Positions 7,877-16,770 of a stretch of DNA of 64,000 nt are shown piece after piece. The position numbers and the translations under genes are program-made. The stretch spans positions 1 through 64,000 of the forward strand of contig NZ_FNZM01000002.1 in NCBI RefSeq assembly GCF_900109265.1. The letters are read 5' to 3'. The notes under the pieces were generated by a model, which was not told the DNA's origin, did no database searches, and saw only the letters and a program-made list of their open reading frames with translations. Positions within the stretch are counted from its first letter, which is position 1. The number at the start of each line of letters is the position of its first letter. The stretch comes from Paraburkholderia tropica. Its GTDB lineage: Bacteria; Pseudomonadota; Gammaproteobacteria; Burkholderiales; Burkholderiaceae.

Positions 7877-8827
7877 TCAATAGCCGCGCGCGGCATGCAC
7901 GACGCCGCTCACGGTTTCGCCGCGCGCGAGCGCCTCGATCTTGTCGGCGATCTGCGAGATCGCTTCGTCGCGCAAGGTCAGCGCCGAGCTATGCGGCGTG
8001 ATCGTGATGCGCGTCTCCTGCCAGAACGGATGATCGTGCGGCAGCGGCTCGGTGCGGAACACGTCGAGCGTGGCCGCGGCGAGCGTGCCGTTGGTCAGCG
8101 CATCGAGCAGGTCCGGTTCGTTCAGATGCGTGCCGCGCGCGACGTTCACGACATAGGCGCCGCGCGCGAGCTTGCCGAAGGTGCGCGCGTTCAGCACGTT
8201 CTCGGTGTCGGGCGTGGCGGGCAGCAGGTTGACGAGCAGTTTCACGTCGTCGAGGAAGGCGTCGAACTGCGCGCCGTGCAACTCGCCCGAGAAGGTCTCG
8301 ATGCCGTCGAGATGTTTCGCGCTGCGCGAGAAACCGCGCACCGGCACGCCGAGCGCGGCCACCGCGTGCGCGACCTGCGCGCCCAGCACGCCGAGCCCGA
8401 GCACGCCCACGGTGAAGGTTTCGCGCGGATGCGGCGCGAGCACGTGCCACTCGCCGCGCGTCTGCTGCTGCGTGTAGTCGTCGAAACGGCGCAGATAGCG
8501 CAGCACCGCGTGCTGCACGTATTCGGCCATTTGCGGCGCCATGCCGGAGTCTTCGAGACGCACGAGCAGCGCGTCTTGAGGGAGCGTGCCGGGATGCTCG
8601 CGTTCGAGCGCGAGGATCGCATCGACGCCCGCGCCCAGGTTGAACACCGCCTTGAGGCCGGGGCGCGCGGCGAACAGTTCGCGCGGCGGATGCCAGACCA
8701 CGGCGTAATCGGCGGGGGCGGTGTCGCCCGGTTGCCAGGCGCGCAGTTCCGCGGCGGGCAGCGCGCGGGACAGGCCCTGAAGCCAGGCGGAAGCGTCGGA
8801 TTGCGGGAGCCAGAACAGAATCTTCAT
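7877..8827 (-). CDS. ghrA: Glyoxylate/hydroxypyruvate reductase A (D-2-hydroxyacid dehydrogenase)
   Basis: A 316-residue D-2-hydroxyacid dehydrogenase close to GhrA in length. The Rossmann fingerprint is VGVLGLGVLGAQVA (about 139-152). Catalytic Arg, Glu and His are visible in NVARGTHL, LDVFRTEPLP and ITPHSSALT. GVDAILAL earlier in the protein is also characteristic. It reduces glyoxylate and hydroxypyruvate with NAD(P)H in the cytosol. First gene of the minus-strand operon, so its promoter must lie in the 322-base gap to the right. The family has several paralogues, so exact substrate preference is open. Confidence 0.9.
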   Translation of the reverse strand: MKILFWLPQSDASAWLQGLSRALPAAELRAWQPGDTAPADYAVVWHPPRELFAARPGLKAVFNLGAGVDAILALEREHPGTLPQDALLVRLEDSGMAPQMAEYVQHAVLRYLRRFDDYTQQQTRGEWHVLAPHPRETFTVGVLGLGVLGAQVAHAVAALGVPVRGFSRSAKHLDGIETFSGELHGAQFDAFLDDVKLLVNLLPATPDTENVLNARTFGKLARGAYVVNVARGTHLNEPDLLDALTNGTLAAATLDVFRTEPLPHDHPFWQETRITITPHSSALTLRDEAISQIADKIEALARGETVSGVVHAARGY

Positions 8828-9149
8828 CGTGCTTGTGAGCGTGCTGCGCGTGGTGTGTCGAATCCCGGCGGCGAAAGCAGAAGCAAAAGGCGGCTACGGC
8901 CCGCGACGGAATTCAGTGACGGAAGCCGGCGACCGGAATCGCCAGATGAATGGGCAACTGAATCAGCATTCGCTCCATTCTACTTTTTCGGGCCGCCGCT
9001 GGCCTGGCTTTCTCGACGCGGGCGGCGGCACGGCCTGCCGGTGGGCGTCGGCGGGCGCCCCTGAAAAAGCAAAGCAAAAAAAATTGGTTCGGCACGCACG
9101 GGTCGCGGATCACAATCCATGCTCGACCTCTCGATGCGAGGAAAAAATC
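8828..9149. other. Intergenic region between divergent ghrA and a hydrolase gene
   Basis: No gene is convincing here. An open frame continuing the downstream hydrolase leftward lacks family similarity. The right half contains an A-rich patch (about 9065-9085) unlike the surrounding GC-rich DNA, so promoters for both divergent genes probably lie within it. No clear operator was seen. Confidence 0.6.
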
Positions 9150-9797
9150 ATGCTTTCGTGCGCTCAATCCCGCTGGCCGCCGCGACTCGTCACCGTGCCC
9201 GGTTTGCACGGCAGCGACGGTGCGCACTGGCAGACCTGGCTCGAACGTCAGTTCGCGCACTCGCTGCGCGTGGAGCAGGCCGACTGGGACGCTCCCGATC
9301 TGGCGGTCTGGAGCGACGCCCTGCGCGAGCGCCTCGCGCGCGAGCGCGGGCCCTTTCTGCTTGCGGCGCACAGCTTCGGCTGTCTCGTGACCGCGCACGC
9401 GCAGCAACAGGGGAAGCTCGGCGCGGATGTGGCGGGCGTGCTGTTCGTCGCGCCCGCGAGCCCCGAGAAGTTTCGTTTCGCCGGGCCGTTCGAGGCGCGC
9501 CGTCTGAGCGTGCCGTCGATTCTGATCGGCAGCGAAACCGATCCGTGGATGCCGCTCGCCGGCGCGCGTCAGCTCGCGCAGCAACTGGGCAGCGCGTTCG
9601 TGAATCTCGGCGATGCGGGTCACATCAACTCGGCGGCGGGCTTCGGTCCGTGGCCGCGCGCGAAGTATTTCATCGATACGCTCGTGCATTGCGAGGCGCC
9701 CAAGCGTCTGCGTGACGACGAAGCGCAGGCGGAGCCGGTTCGCGACGTGGAAAGCGCCGCGCCGGTCTTGCCGGGCGGTCTCTCCGCGTTCGCCTGA
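9150..9797 (+). CDS. RBBP9/YdeN-family serine hydrolase
   Basis: A 215-residue small alpha/beta hydrolase. The family signature VPGLHGSDGAHWQTWLE opens the protein. AAHSFGCLV supplies the nucleophile Ser75, SETDPWMP the Asp and DAGHINSAAGFG the His. Proteins of this family are small serine hydrolases or esterases of uncertain substrate. The ATG at 9150 follows GAGGAAAA. Longer upstream starts would add about 107 residues without similarity to the family. The C-terminus extends about 25 acidic residues past the catalytic domain. The gene is transcribed towards ackA and appears monocistronic. Confidence 0.88.
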   Translation: MLSCAQSRWPPRLVTVPGLHGSDGAHWQTWLERQFAHSLRVEQADWDAPDLAVWSDALRERLARERGPFLLAAHSFGCLVTAHAQQQGKLGADVAGVLFVAPASPEKFRFAGPFEARRLSVPSILIGSETDPWMPLAGARQLAQQLGSAFVNLGDAGHINSAAGFGPWPRAKYFIDTLVHCEAPKRLRDDEAQAEPVRDVESAAPVLPGGLSAFA

Positions 9798-9868
9798 GGG
9801 AGAAGCGCGCCCGAGCCGTCAGGCGCGCGGGCGCTCGTGCCGAAGCAGAGCGCTCACGGTGCTCAACT

Positions 9869-11170
9869 TCACTGCCCGAGCCGCGCGGCCGCGCCCGCGT
9901 CGGGCTGCGCATGCACATGCGCCTCGCGCAGCAGCCGCGCTGTGTGCAGCGCGATCATGCCTTCTTCATCGGTGGGAATCGCGAACACCGGCACGCGGCT
10001 GTCGCTCGCGCTCACGCGTTCCTTGCCCGCGTCGTTCGCGGCCGTGTCCAGCGCGATGCCGAACACCGGCGCGAGCCGCTCGCACACCTGCGCGCGCACA
10101 GGCGCCGCATGCTCGCCGATCCCGGCCGTGAACACCAGCGCATCGAGCCCGCCGAGCACTACCGCGAGCTTGCCCACTTCCTGCGCGATCCGATACGTGT
10201 AGAAGTCCACCGCGAGTTTCGCCTGTTTGCTGTCGCTCGCGAGCAGTTCGCGCATATCGCTGCTGAGGCCCGAAATGCCCTTGAGCCCCGACTCCTGATA
10301 CAGCACCTTTTCGATCGCCGCGTAATCCATGCCGTGCGCCATCATCCAGAGCACGGCGCCCGCGTCGAGCGCGCCGCAGCGCGTGCCCATCGGCAGGCCG
10401 TCGAGCGCGGTGAGGCCCATCGTCGTTTCCACGCTCTTGCCGTCCTTCATCGCGCACAGGCTCGCGCCGTTGCCCAGATGCGCGACGATCACGCGGCCGC
10501 GCGCGATATCGGGCGCGACGGTGTGCAGATGATGCGCGATGTACTCGTACGAGAGCCCGTGAAAGCCGTATCGGCGGATGCCTTCCTCGTAGTAGTGAAA
10601 CGGCAGCGCGAACAGTTGCGCCATGATGTCGTTGCCCGCGTGGAAGGCCGTGTCGAAACAGGCCACCTGCGGCAGCTCGGGCGCGGCCACGCGCACCGCG
10701 CGAATCGCCGCGAGATTGTGCGGCTGATGCAGCGGCGCGAGCGGCGTGAGCGCGTCGAGTTCCTCGATCACCTTGTCGTCGATGAGCACGGCGTCGGTGA
10801 AGTGCGCGCCGCCGTGCACCACGCGATGCCCGATCGCGGCGGGCGGCGTGTCGCGCAAACCGACGGCGAGCACGAGGCGCAGCAGACGGAACGCGGCGTC
10901 GTGGTCGGCGACCTGGGCGACCGGAAATTTTTCGTCGACGATCAGGCGGCCGTCGGCCATATGCGCGACCACGCGCGGCGCCACGCCGATGCCTTCGATC
11001 TGGCCGCCCGCGCCGTGTATCGCGCGCGCGCCGGCTTCGGCGTGCGGATCGTCGATCACGCGATACACCGAACATTTGATGCTCGACGAGCCCGCGTTCA
11101 CGACGAGCACGATCTGGCCTTCGGCGGCGTGTTGCTCCGAGAGCTGGGCGGAAGTGAGATGAGCGGTCAC
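9869..11170 (-). CDS. ackA: Acetate kinase (acetate/propionate kinase)
   Basis: A 433-residue kinase with all family blocks: VLVVNAGSSSIKCSVY (phosphate and acetyl-phosphate site), HRVVHGG, CFDTAFH, RRYGFHGLSYEY, HLGNGASLCA, GTRCGALDAGAV and FTAGIGEHA. It interconverts acetyl phosphate plus ADP and acetate plus ATP. It is somewhat longer than the usual 400 residues, with extra sequence at both ends. The start is GTG at 11170, overlapping the pta stop as GTGA, so the two are translationally coupled. Together they form the phosphotransacetylase-acetate kinase pathway. Propionate or butyrate activity is possible. Confidence 0.95.
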   Translation of the reverse strand: MTAHLTSAQLSEQHAAEGQIVLVVNAGSSSIKCSVYRVIDDPHAEAGARAIHGAGGQIEGIGVAPRVVAHMADGRLIVDEKFPVAQVADHDAAFRLLRLVLAVGLRDTPPAAIGHRVVHGGAHFTDAVLIDDKVIEELDALTPLAPLHQPHNLAAIRAVRVAAPELPQVACFDTAFHAGNDIMAQLFALPFHYYEEGIRRYGFHGLSYEYIAHHLHTVAPDIARGRVIVAHLGNGASLCAMKDGKSVETTMGLTALDGLPMGTRCGALDAGAVLWMMAHGMDYAAIEKVLYQESGLKGISGLSSDMRELLASDSKQAKLAVDFYTYRIAQEVGKLAVVLGGLDALVFTAGIGEHAAPVRAQVCERLAPVFGIALDTAANDAGKERVSASDSRVPVFAIPTDEEGMIALHTARLLREAHVHAQPDAGAAARLGQ

Positions 11171-12108
11171 AGCGCCTCCGCGGTCATGCGCGCGCGCCGC
11201 GCGTGGGCGAGCAGCACCGCGATCGCGCAACTGCCGATACGCGAGCGCACGGTGTCGGCGCGGCTCGTGAGGATGATGGGCACGCGCGCGCCGAGCACGA
11301 TGCCCGCCGCTTCCGCGCCCGCGAGAAAGGTGAGCTGCTTGGCGAGCATGTTGCCCGCTTCGAGGTCGGGCACGAGCAGGATGTCGGGGTCGCCCGCGAC
11401 CGGCGAGGTGATGCCCTTGATGCGCGCGGCTTCGGCGCTGATCGCGTTGTCGAAGGCGAGCGGGCCGTCGAGCAGGCCGCCGGTGATCTGGCCGCGGTCG
11501 GCCATCTTGCAGAGCGCGGCGGCGTCGATCGTCGAGGGCATCTTGTCGGAGACCGTTTCCACGGCCGCGAGGATCGCCACCTTCGGCGTGCCGATGCCGA
11601 GCGCCTGCACGAGATCGATGGCGTTGCGCACGATGTCGGCCTTGTCGGCGAGCTTGGGGAAGATGTTGACGGCCGCGTCGGTGATGAAGAGCGGCTTGTG
11701 ATACGTGGGCACGTCCATCGCGAACACGTGCGAGAGGCGGCGCTCGGTGCGCAGGCCGTTCGCGCCCGAAGCCACTTCGTGCAGCAGTTCGTCGGTGTGC
11801 AGGCTGCCCTTCATGAGCAGTTCGGCCTCGCCCGCGCGCACGGCGTGCACGGCGCGCTCGGCGGCGGCATGGCTGTGCGGGGCGTCGACGATCACGACGT
11901 TGTCGAGCGAGAGATTCGCCTCCTGCGCCACCGAGCGGATCTTCTCTTCGGGGCCGACGAGGATCGGCGAAATGAGGCCGAGATTGGCGGCGTCGAGCGC
12001 GCCCGTCAGCGACGACACATCGCACGGATGCGCGACGGCGGTGGGCACGGGCGGCAGGCCGGCGCAGCGCGCCAGCAGAACCGAGTACTTGTCGGGCGAT
12101 GCAGTCAT
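11167..12108 (-). CDS. pta: Phosphate acetyl/butyryltransferase
   Basis: A 313-residue single-domain PTA_PTB protein. Typical segments are LISPILVGPEEKI, GEAELLMKGSLHTDELL, RRLSHVFAMD, LFITDAAVNIFP, and GDPDILLVPDLEAGNMLAKQL near the end. It moves the acyl group between CoA and phosphate and so works with the overlapping ackA. Shorter than E. coli Pta (no regulatory N-terminus) and resembling the catalytic part of hydratase/phosphotransacetylase fusions. The start at 12108 is chosen because GAAGAG lies 6 bases upstream. ATG at 12114 or a GTG further out cannot be excluded. Chain-length preference (acetyl or butyryl) is uncertain. Confidence 0.9.
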   Translation of the reverse strand: MTASPDKYSVLLARCAGLPPVPTAVAHPCDVSSLTGALDAANLGLISPILVGPEEKIRSVAQEANLSLDNVVIVDAPHSHAAAERAVHAVRAGEAELLMKGSLHTDELLHEVASGANGLRTERRLSHVFAMDVPTYHKPLFITDAAVNIFPKLADKADIVRNAIDLVQALGIGTPKVAILAAVETVSDKMPSTIDAAALCKMADRGQITGGLLDGPLAFDNAISAEAARIKGITSPVAGDPDILLVPDLEAGNMLAKQLTFLAGAEAAGIVLGARVPIILTSRADTVRSRIGSCAIAVLLAHARRARMTAEAL

Positions 12109-12696
12109 GTCCATCTCTTCGAAGGGCGCTACGTTGACTGAAACCACGCGGTAAAACGGGTGCGGCGGCCGTGCGCATGTTGCGGCGCGCAAAGCGCTAA
12201 CAGTGTAGTCCAGCGTGCGCGGCGCCGGTCGAAAAGTGCGCGTGGGCGGTGTCGCGCCGGTTCGGTGATGGCGCGTGGCGCGAACGCCGATTCATCGCGC
12301 ATCGGCTTGCGGTGCGCGTTAGCGGCCGCGAAAAAACCGTGCCGATACCGTTTGTCGCAGGGCCGCCGAAGGCCCGCGAGCGCGTCTGTCACGCCTCATT
12401 CACGGCGCGCGGCGATGATGACAGCGACTGCGCGATTCGGCCCGCCTTGACTTTCGTCAGAGCGCTGCCTAGATTGGGATACTGCAGTGCAGCACGGCGC
12501 GGCGCCTGCGCTCGCCTGGTGGTTTTGCATGCCGCCGGGTCCGCGCCGCGCGTGCGCCAGTTCATGCCTTGCGCCGCCTGCCGATCCGCAGCGCATGCGC
12601 TTCGCCGGCCCGGTGCCGGACGCGCGCCGCCTCCCAGGTTCGCTCGCGCGGCCTGCGCGAGACGCCGCGCGCGCCCCCTTAAAGGAGATTCGTGTC
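12109..12696. other. 588-base divergent control region between pta and the DUF3141 gene
   Basis: Open frames cross this stretch on both strands but none resembles a known family, and their composition is arginine-rich as in non-coding GC-rich DNA. It must hold promoters for pta-ackA (leftward) and DUF3141-fabI (rightward). A TTGAC-N4-GTCAG dyad lies at 12447-12460, and a good ribosome-binding site AAAGGAG lies at 12681-12687. Confidence 0.6.
12447..12460. promoter_or_regulatory. FNR/CRP-like dyad, candidate low-oxygen regulator site
   Basis: TTGACTTTCGTCAG has the spacing of an FNR/Anr site (consensus TTGAT-N4-ATCAA). It is symmetric except at the outermost base, with C and G replacing the inner T and A. 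It sits in the divergent region upstream of the DUF3141 gene. Binding is inferred only. Confidence 0.25.
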
Positions 12697-15600
12697 GTGG
12701 CAGTTTCCGCTCTCTCGCCTGCACTCCCAGCCGATTCCCACGCGACGCAGGACGCCGCGCCCAATGCGACTCACGCGCCGAACGCATTCTGGCCGCTCTG
12801 GCCGCTGCCGCCGTCGCTGACTTCCCTGCCTTCGCCGCTTTCATCGCTTTCATCGTTTCCGTCGCTGCCTGCTTTTTCCTCGCTCTCGCCGCTGTTTTCG
12901 CCGCTCGCCAACGCGTTCGCCGAATCGGCCGAGGCCGCGCAGACGGCGCTGAAATCCGCCTTCGGATCAGCCTTCGACCCGGCGTTGAATCCGCTGTTCG
13001 CGCAGGCGCAACAGGCGCTGGACGCCGCAAGCGCGGGCGCGACCACCGCCTTCTCGCCGTTGCAGCCGCTGGCGTCGTTTCCGTCGATTCAGTCCATGCC
13101 GCCGTTTCCGGCCTTGCCCGCCGCCGCGCCCGCCGCGATCCAGCCGCTCTACGACTATCTGTTCGACGCCTGGCAGCGCAGCGTGCTGTTCCTCGACGTG
13201 CTGCGCGAGCGCGGCAACCAGACCTACATGCACGAGAAAGCCGGCATGCCGCCGGTGCTCGCGTTCGACTACGAGGTGATCGTCGACGGCCGCGAACTCG
13301 ACGATCCCTGCAATTACGCGCTGCTGCGCATCAAGCCCGAAGAGGGCGTGCAGACCGACGCGCGCATGCGTCCGTTCGTCGTGATCGATCCGCGCGCGGG
13401 CCACGGTCCGGGCATCGCGGGCTTCAAGATGGACAGCGAAGTGGGCATCGCGCTGCGCAAGGGCCATCCGTGCTACTTCGTGACGTTCTTCCCGGTGCCC
13501 ACCGATACGCAGACGATCGAATCGGTCGGCAAGGCCGAGGCCGTGTTCCTGCAGAAAGTGCGCGAACTGCATGCCGACGCCGACGGCCAGCCCTTCGTGA
13601 TCGGCAACTGCCAGGGCGGTTGGGCCGCCGCGTTGCTGGCCGCGTCCGCGCCTTCGCTGGTCGGCCCGCTGATGCTCGCGGGCTCGCCGCTTTCGTACTG
13701 GGCGGGCGTGCGCGGCAAGAATCCGATGCGCTATTCGGGCGGCATGCTGGGCGGCTCGTGGATGTCGTCGCTGGCGGCCGATCTCGGCGACGGCCATTTC
13801 GACGGCGCGCATCTCGTCACCAACTTCGAGAACCTCAATCCGTCGAATACATTCTGGGGCAAGCTCTACAACCTCTATGCGAAGGTCGATACGGAGCGCG
13901 AGCGCTTCCTCGAATTCGAGCGCTGGTGGGGCGGCCACTTCCAGCTGAACCGCGCGGAAATCGACTGGATCGTGCAGAACCTGTTCGTGGGCAATCACCT
14001 CACGCGCAACGAGGTCTACGCGAAGAACGCGCGCGCGCCCGTGGATCTGCGCAACATCCGCACGCCGATCATCGTGCTCGCTTCGTGGGGCGACAACATC
14101 ACGCCGCCGCAACAGGCGCTGAACTGGATTCCCGATCTCTACGCGAGCGTGGATGAAATCGTCGCGAACGAGCAGGTGATCGTCTACTGTCTGCACGACA
14201 AGGTGGGGCATCTCGGCATCTTCGTGTCGGCCAGCGTGGCGAATAAAGAGCACACCGAACTATTTTCGGCGCTCGATCTGATCGACGTGCTGCCGCCCGG
14301 ACTCTACGAGGCGCGCATCACCGATTCGACGCCGGAAGCGGGCCGTCTCGAAGCGCTCGAAGGACGCTACGAAATCCGCTTCGAGCGCCGCACCATCGAC
14401 GATATTCTCGCGCTCGACGACGGCCGCGACGACGAGCAGCCGTTCGAAGTCGTGCGTCGTTTCGCGGAAAACAATCAGCGTATTTACGACCTGTTCGTCT
14501 CGCCGACCGTGCGCGCGTCGAGCAATGCGCTCAGCGCGCATCTGCTGCGCGAGTCGCATCCGTCGCGCGTGGAGCGCAGCTTTTTCAGCGATGCGAACCC
14601 GGTGCTCGGCGCGCTGCCCGCCGTGGCCGACGCGGTGCGCGCGCATCGCAAACCGGCGGAGCGCGACAACCCGTTCACGCTGATCGAAAAGCAGGTGTCG
14701 GCGAGCATCGAGGCCGTGTGGGACGCGTATCGCGACGCGCGCGACACGTGGACCGAAAGCACCTTCTACAGCCTCTACACCGCGCCGTGGGTGCAGGCGT
14801 GGGTGGGCGTCGCGCCCAGCCTGCCGCTCGATCCGATCGCGCCGCCGCTCACGGCGCTGCGCAAGGAGCTGGCGCAGATGCGCCTGCGCGCGGCGCACGC
14901 GCATGTGCACAAGGCGTCGCTGCTCGATGTGTTCATGCGCATCATGGCGTACCTCGCCGATGAAATGCATGTGGTGCAGTACCGGCCGTTCCAGAGGATG
15001 CGCGAGCTGGCGCGCGAATATTTCGGCGAACGTCAGCCGAGCATCGCGGAACTCAAGGAGGCCGCGCGCCGCCAGGGCGCGATCGTGCAGCTCGATGCGC
15101 AGGCCGCCGTCGCCGCGTTGCCGGACCTCGTGCCGGATGCGCGTTCGCGTCGTTTGCTGATGTCGGCGGTGTATCAGGTCGCGAGCGCGTCGGGGCCGCT
15201 CGACGGCGAGCGCGCGGAGCGTTTCGCCGAAGTGCAGCGCGTGCTCGGTCTGGAGCCGGGCAGCGAGAAAGAACCGCTGCCGCCGCCGCCGGGCGGGGGC
15301 AGTGCGAGTGGTGGCGAGAGTGGTGGCGCGAGCGGAAGCGGTGCGGCGGGCGGCGGCTCCGGCTCGACGCAGGCGGCGGGCGGCGCGCAGGTGAAGGCTT
15401 CCGCCGATCCGCAAGATCAGCACGACGCTCCGAAGGCCGATGCCGCATCCGCCGCCACGAAGCCGCGCCGCGCGACGAACGCGAAAGTGAAGGCGGCTGT
15501 CGAGGCTGCGGTGAAGGCCGTCGATGCGCCCGAGGTGAAACCGGCGGCCAAACCGACCGAGAAGCCGACCACGAAGCCGACCACGAAGCCCGCAGCGAAA

Positions 15601-15750
15601 ACCGCCGCCAAAGCCGCGACGAAACCCGCAACGAAGACGGCAACGAAACCCGCGTCCCGCCGCGTGCGTCCCGCGAGCCCGCCCGCTGCCACGCGCACGT
15701 CGCGTCCGGCCGCGGCGCGCCGCCGCGCCGCGCGTTCTGCGGGCGAGTGA
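12697..15750 (+). CDS. DUF3141 protein, PHA-synthase-like alpha/beta hydrolase with basic tail
   Basis: A 1017-residue protein. The first 140 residues are Pro/Ser/Phe-rich. The DUF3141 core spans about 145-850 and contains DYEVIVDGRELDDPCNYALL, FVIGNCQGGWAAALLAAS (nucleophile elbow G-N-C-Q-G, as in the Cys-type PHA synthases), SWGDNITPPQQALNW (Asp) and HDKVGHLGIF (His). From about 860 the chain becomes Gly/Ser-rich, then Lys/Ala/Pro/Thr-rich with KPTTKPTTKP-type repeats and an arginine-rich end, like the histone-H1-like tails of PhaF and AlgP. The start is GTG at 12697, nine bases after AAAGGAG. Upstream in-frame codons lack such a site. The activity of DUF3141 proteins is not established. 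Location next to pta-ackA and fabI suggests acyl-thioester or storage-polymer metabolism. Confidence 0.85.
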   Translation: MAVSALSPALPADSHATQDAAPNATHAPNAFWPLWPLPPSLTSLPSPLSSLSSFPSLPAFSSLSPLFSPLANAFAESAEAAQTALKSAFGSAFDPALNPLFAQAQQALDAASAGATTAFSPLQPLASFPSIQSMPPFPALPAAAPAAIQPLYDYLFDAWQRSVLFLDVLRERGNQTYMHEKAGMPPVLAFDYEVIVDGRELDDPCNYALLRIKPEEGVQTDARMRPFVVIDPRAGHGPGIAGFKMDSEVGIALRKGHPCYFVTFFPVPTDTQTIESVGKAEAVFLQKVRELHADADGQPFVIGNCQGGWAAALLAASAPSLVGPLMLAGSPLSYWAGVRGKNPMRYSGGMLGGSWMSSLAADLGDGHFDGAHLVTNFENLNPSNTFWGKLYNLYAKVDTERERFLEFERWWGGHFQLNRAEIDWIVQNLFVGNHLTRNEVYAKNARAPVDLRNIRTPIIVLASWGDNITPPQQALNWIPDLYASVDEIVANEQVIVYCLHDKVGHLGIFVSASVANKEHTELFSALDLIDVLPPGLYEARITDSTPEAGRLEALEGRYEIRFERRTIDDILALDDGRDDEQPFEVVRRFAENNQRIYDLFVSPTVRASSNALSAHLLRESHPSRVERSFFSDANPVLGALPAVADAVRAHRKPAERDNPFTLIEKQVSASIEAVWDAYRDARDTWTESTFYSLYTAPWVQAWVGVAPSLPLDPIAPPLTALRKELAQMRLRAAHAHVHKASLLDVFMRIMAYLADEMHVVQYRPFQRMRELAREYFGERQPSIAELKEAARRQGAIVQLDAQAAVAALPDLVPDARSRRLLMSAVYQVASASGPLDGERAERFAEVQRVLGLEPGSEKEPLPPPPGGGSASGGESGGASGSGAAGGGSGSTQAAGGAQVKASADPQDQHDAPKADAASAATKPRRATNAKVKAAVEAAVKAVDAPEVKPAAKPTEKPTTKPTTKPAAKTAAKAATKPATKTATKPASRRVRPASPPAATRTSRPAAARRRAARSAGE

Positions 15751-15868
15751 AGTCGAATGTGAAGTGCGATAGCGCATTCACGCGCGGCGCGTGCATCGAG
15801 GCGCGCCGCGCGTGAGGCCAGGCGCGAAATCGTCTGAGACAACCGCAACATCACTCGCGAGGTCCGTC

Positions 15869-16648
15869 ATGCACACTCCTCCCGACCGGCCGCTCGCCGG
15901 CATGCGCGCGCTCGTGACGGGCGTGGCCAACGCCGAATCGATCGCGTGGGGCTGCGCGCGCGCGTTCGCCGAACTGGGCGCGGACATCGCGCTCACCTAT
16001 CTCAACGACAAGGCGAAACCCTACGTTGAACCGCTCGCGCAGGAACTCGGCGCGACGCTGCTGCTCCCGCTCAACGTCGAAGACGACGCGCAGCTCGACG
16101 CCGTGTTCGACGCCGTGCGCGAGCACTGGGGCTCGCTCGACATCGCGCTGCATTCGATCGCTTACGCGCCGAAGGCCGATCTGCAAGGCGGTTTGCTCGA
16201 TTCGTCGGCGCAGGGTTTTGCGTATGCGATGGACGTCTCGTGCCACTCCTTCATCCGCATGGCGAAGCGCGCCGCGCCGCTGATGCCGCGCGGCGGCACG
16301 CTGTTCGCGATGAGCTATGACGGCGCGAATCGCGTCGTGCCGAACTACAACCTGATGGGGCCGGTGAAGGCGGCGCTCGAAGCGTCGTGCCGCTATCTCG
16401 CGTACGAACTCGGTCCGCTGGGCATCCGCGTGCATGCGGTTTCGCCGGGGCCGCTCAAGACGCGGGCGGCGTCGGGGCTGCCCGATTTCGACCGCATGCT
16501 GGCCGAAGCGGTCGAGCGCGCGCCGCTCGGCGAACTCGTCGACATCATGGATGTGGGTTACGCCACCGCGTATCTGGCGACGCGCTACGCGCGGCGGCTG
16601 ACCGGCAACACCGTGTATATCGATGGCGGCGCGCACATCATGGCGTGA
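15869..16648 (+). CDS. fabI: Enoyl-[acyl-carrier-protein] reductase (NADH), FabI type
   Basis: A 259-residue short-chain dehydrogenase of the FabI class. The nucleotide site is GVANAESIAWG (18-28). Catalytic Tyr150, Tyr160 and Lys167 are in MSYDGANRVVPNYNLMGPVK, with the FabI spacing Y-x6-K. GNTVYIDGGAHI closes the fold. It reduces enoyl-ACP with NADH in the last step of fatty-acid elongation. The residues after Tyr150 (DGAN rather than the common LGAE) differ from housekeeping FabI, and the linkage to DUF3141 suggests a second, specialised paralogue. The gap to DUF3141 is 118 bases. A GTG at 15791 in frame gives no family similarity. Confidence 0.93.
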   Translation: MHTPPDRPLAGMRALVTGVANAESIAWGCARAFAELGADIALTYLNDKAKPYVEPLAQELGATLLLPLNVEDDAQLDAVFDAVREHWGSLDIALHSIAYAPKADLQGGLLDSSAQGFAYAMDVSCHSFIRMAKRAAPLMPRGGTLFAMSYDGANRVVPNYNLMGPVKAALEASCRYLAYELGPLGIRVHAVSPGPLKTRAASGLPDFDRMLAEAVERAPLGELVDIMDVGYATAYLATRYARRLTGNTVYIDGGAHIMA

Positions 16649-16674
16649 CGGTCCGACGCGCATTGCGCACGACG

Positions 16675-16705
16675 AAAAACGCCTCGCACTGCGCGAGGCG
16701 TTTTT
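16675..16705. terminator. Bidirectional terminator between fabI and the PXPV gene
   Basis: A5, then CGCCTCGC, a 5-base loop, GCGAGGCG, then T5. The symmetric A and T tracts serve the convergent genes on both sides. Confidence 0.9.
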
Positions 16706-16770
16706 CGTTTGCTGCGTTTGCTGCGATTGCGGTGCGTGGCTCGGCTAATCAGCCACGCGATGCCGCGCGC

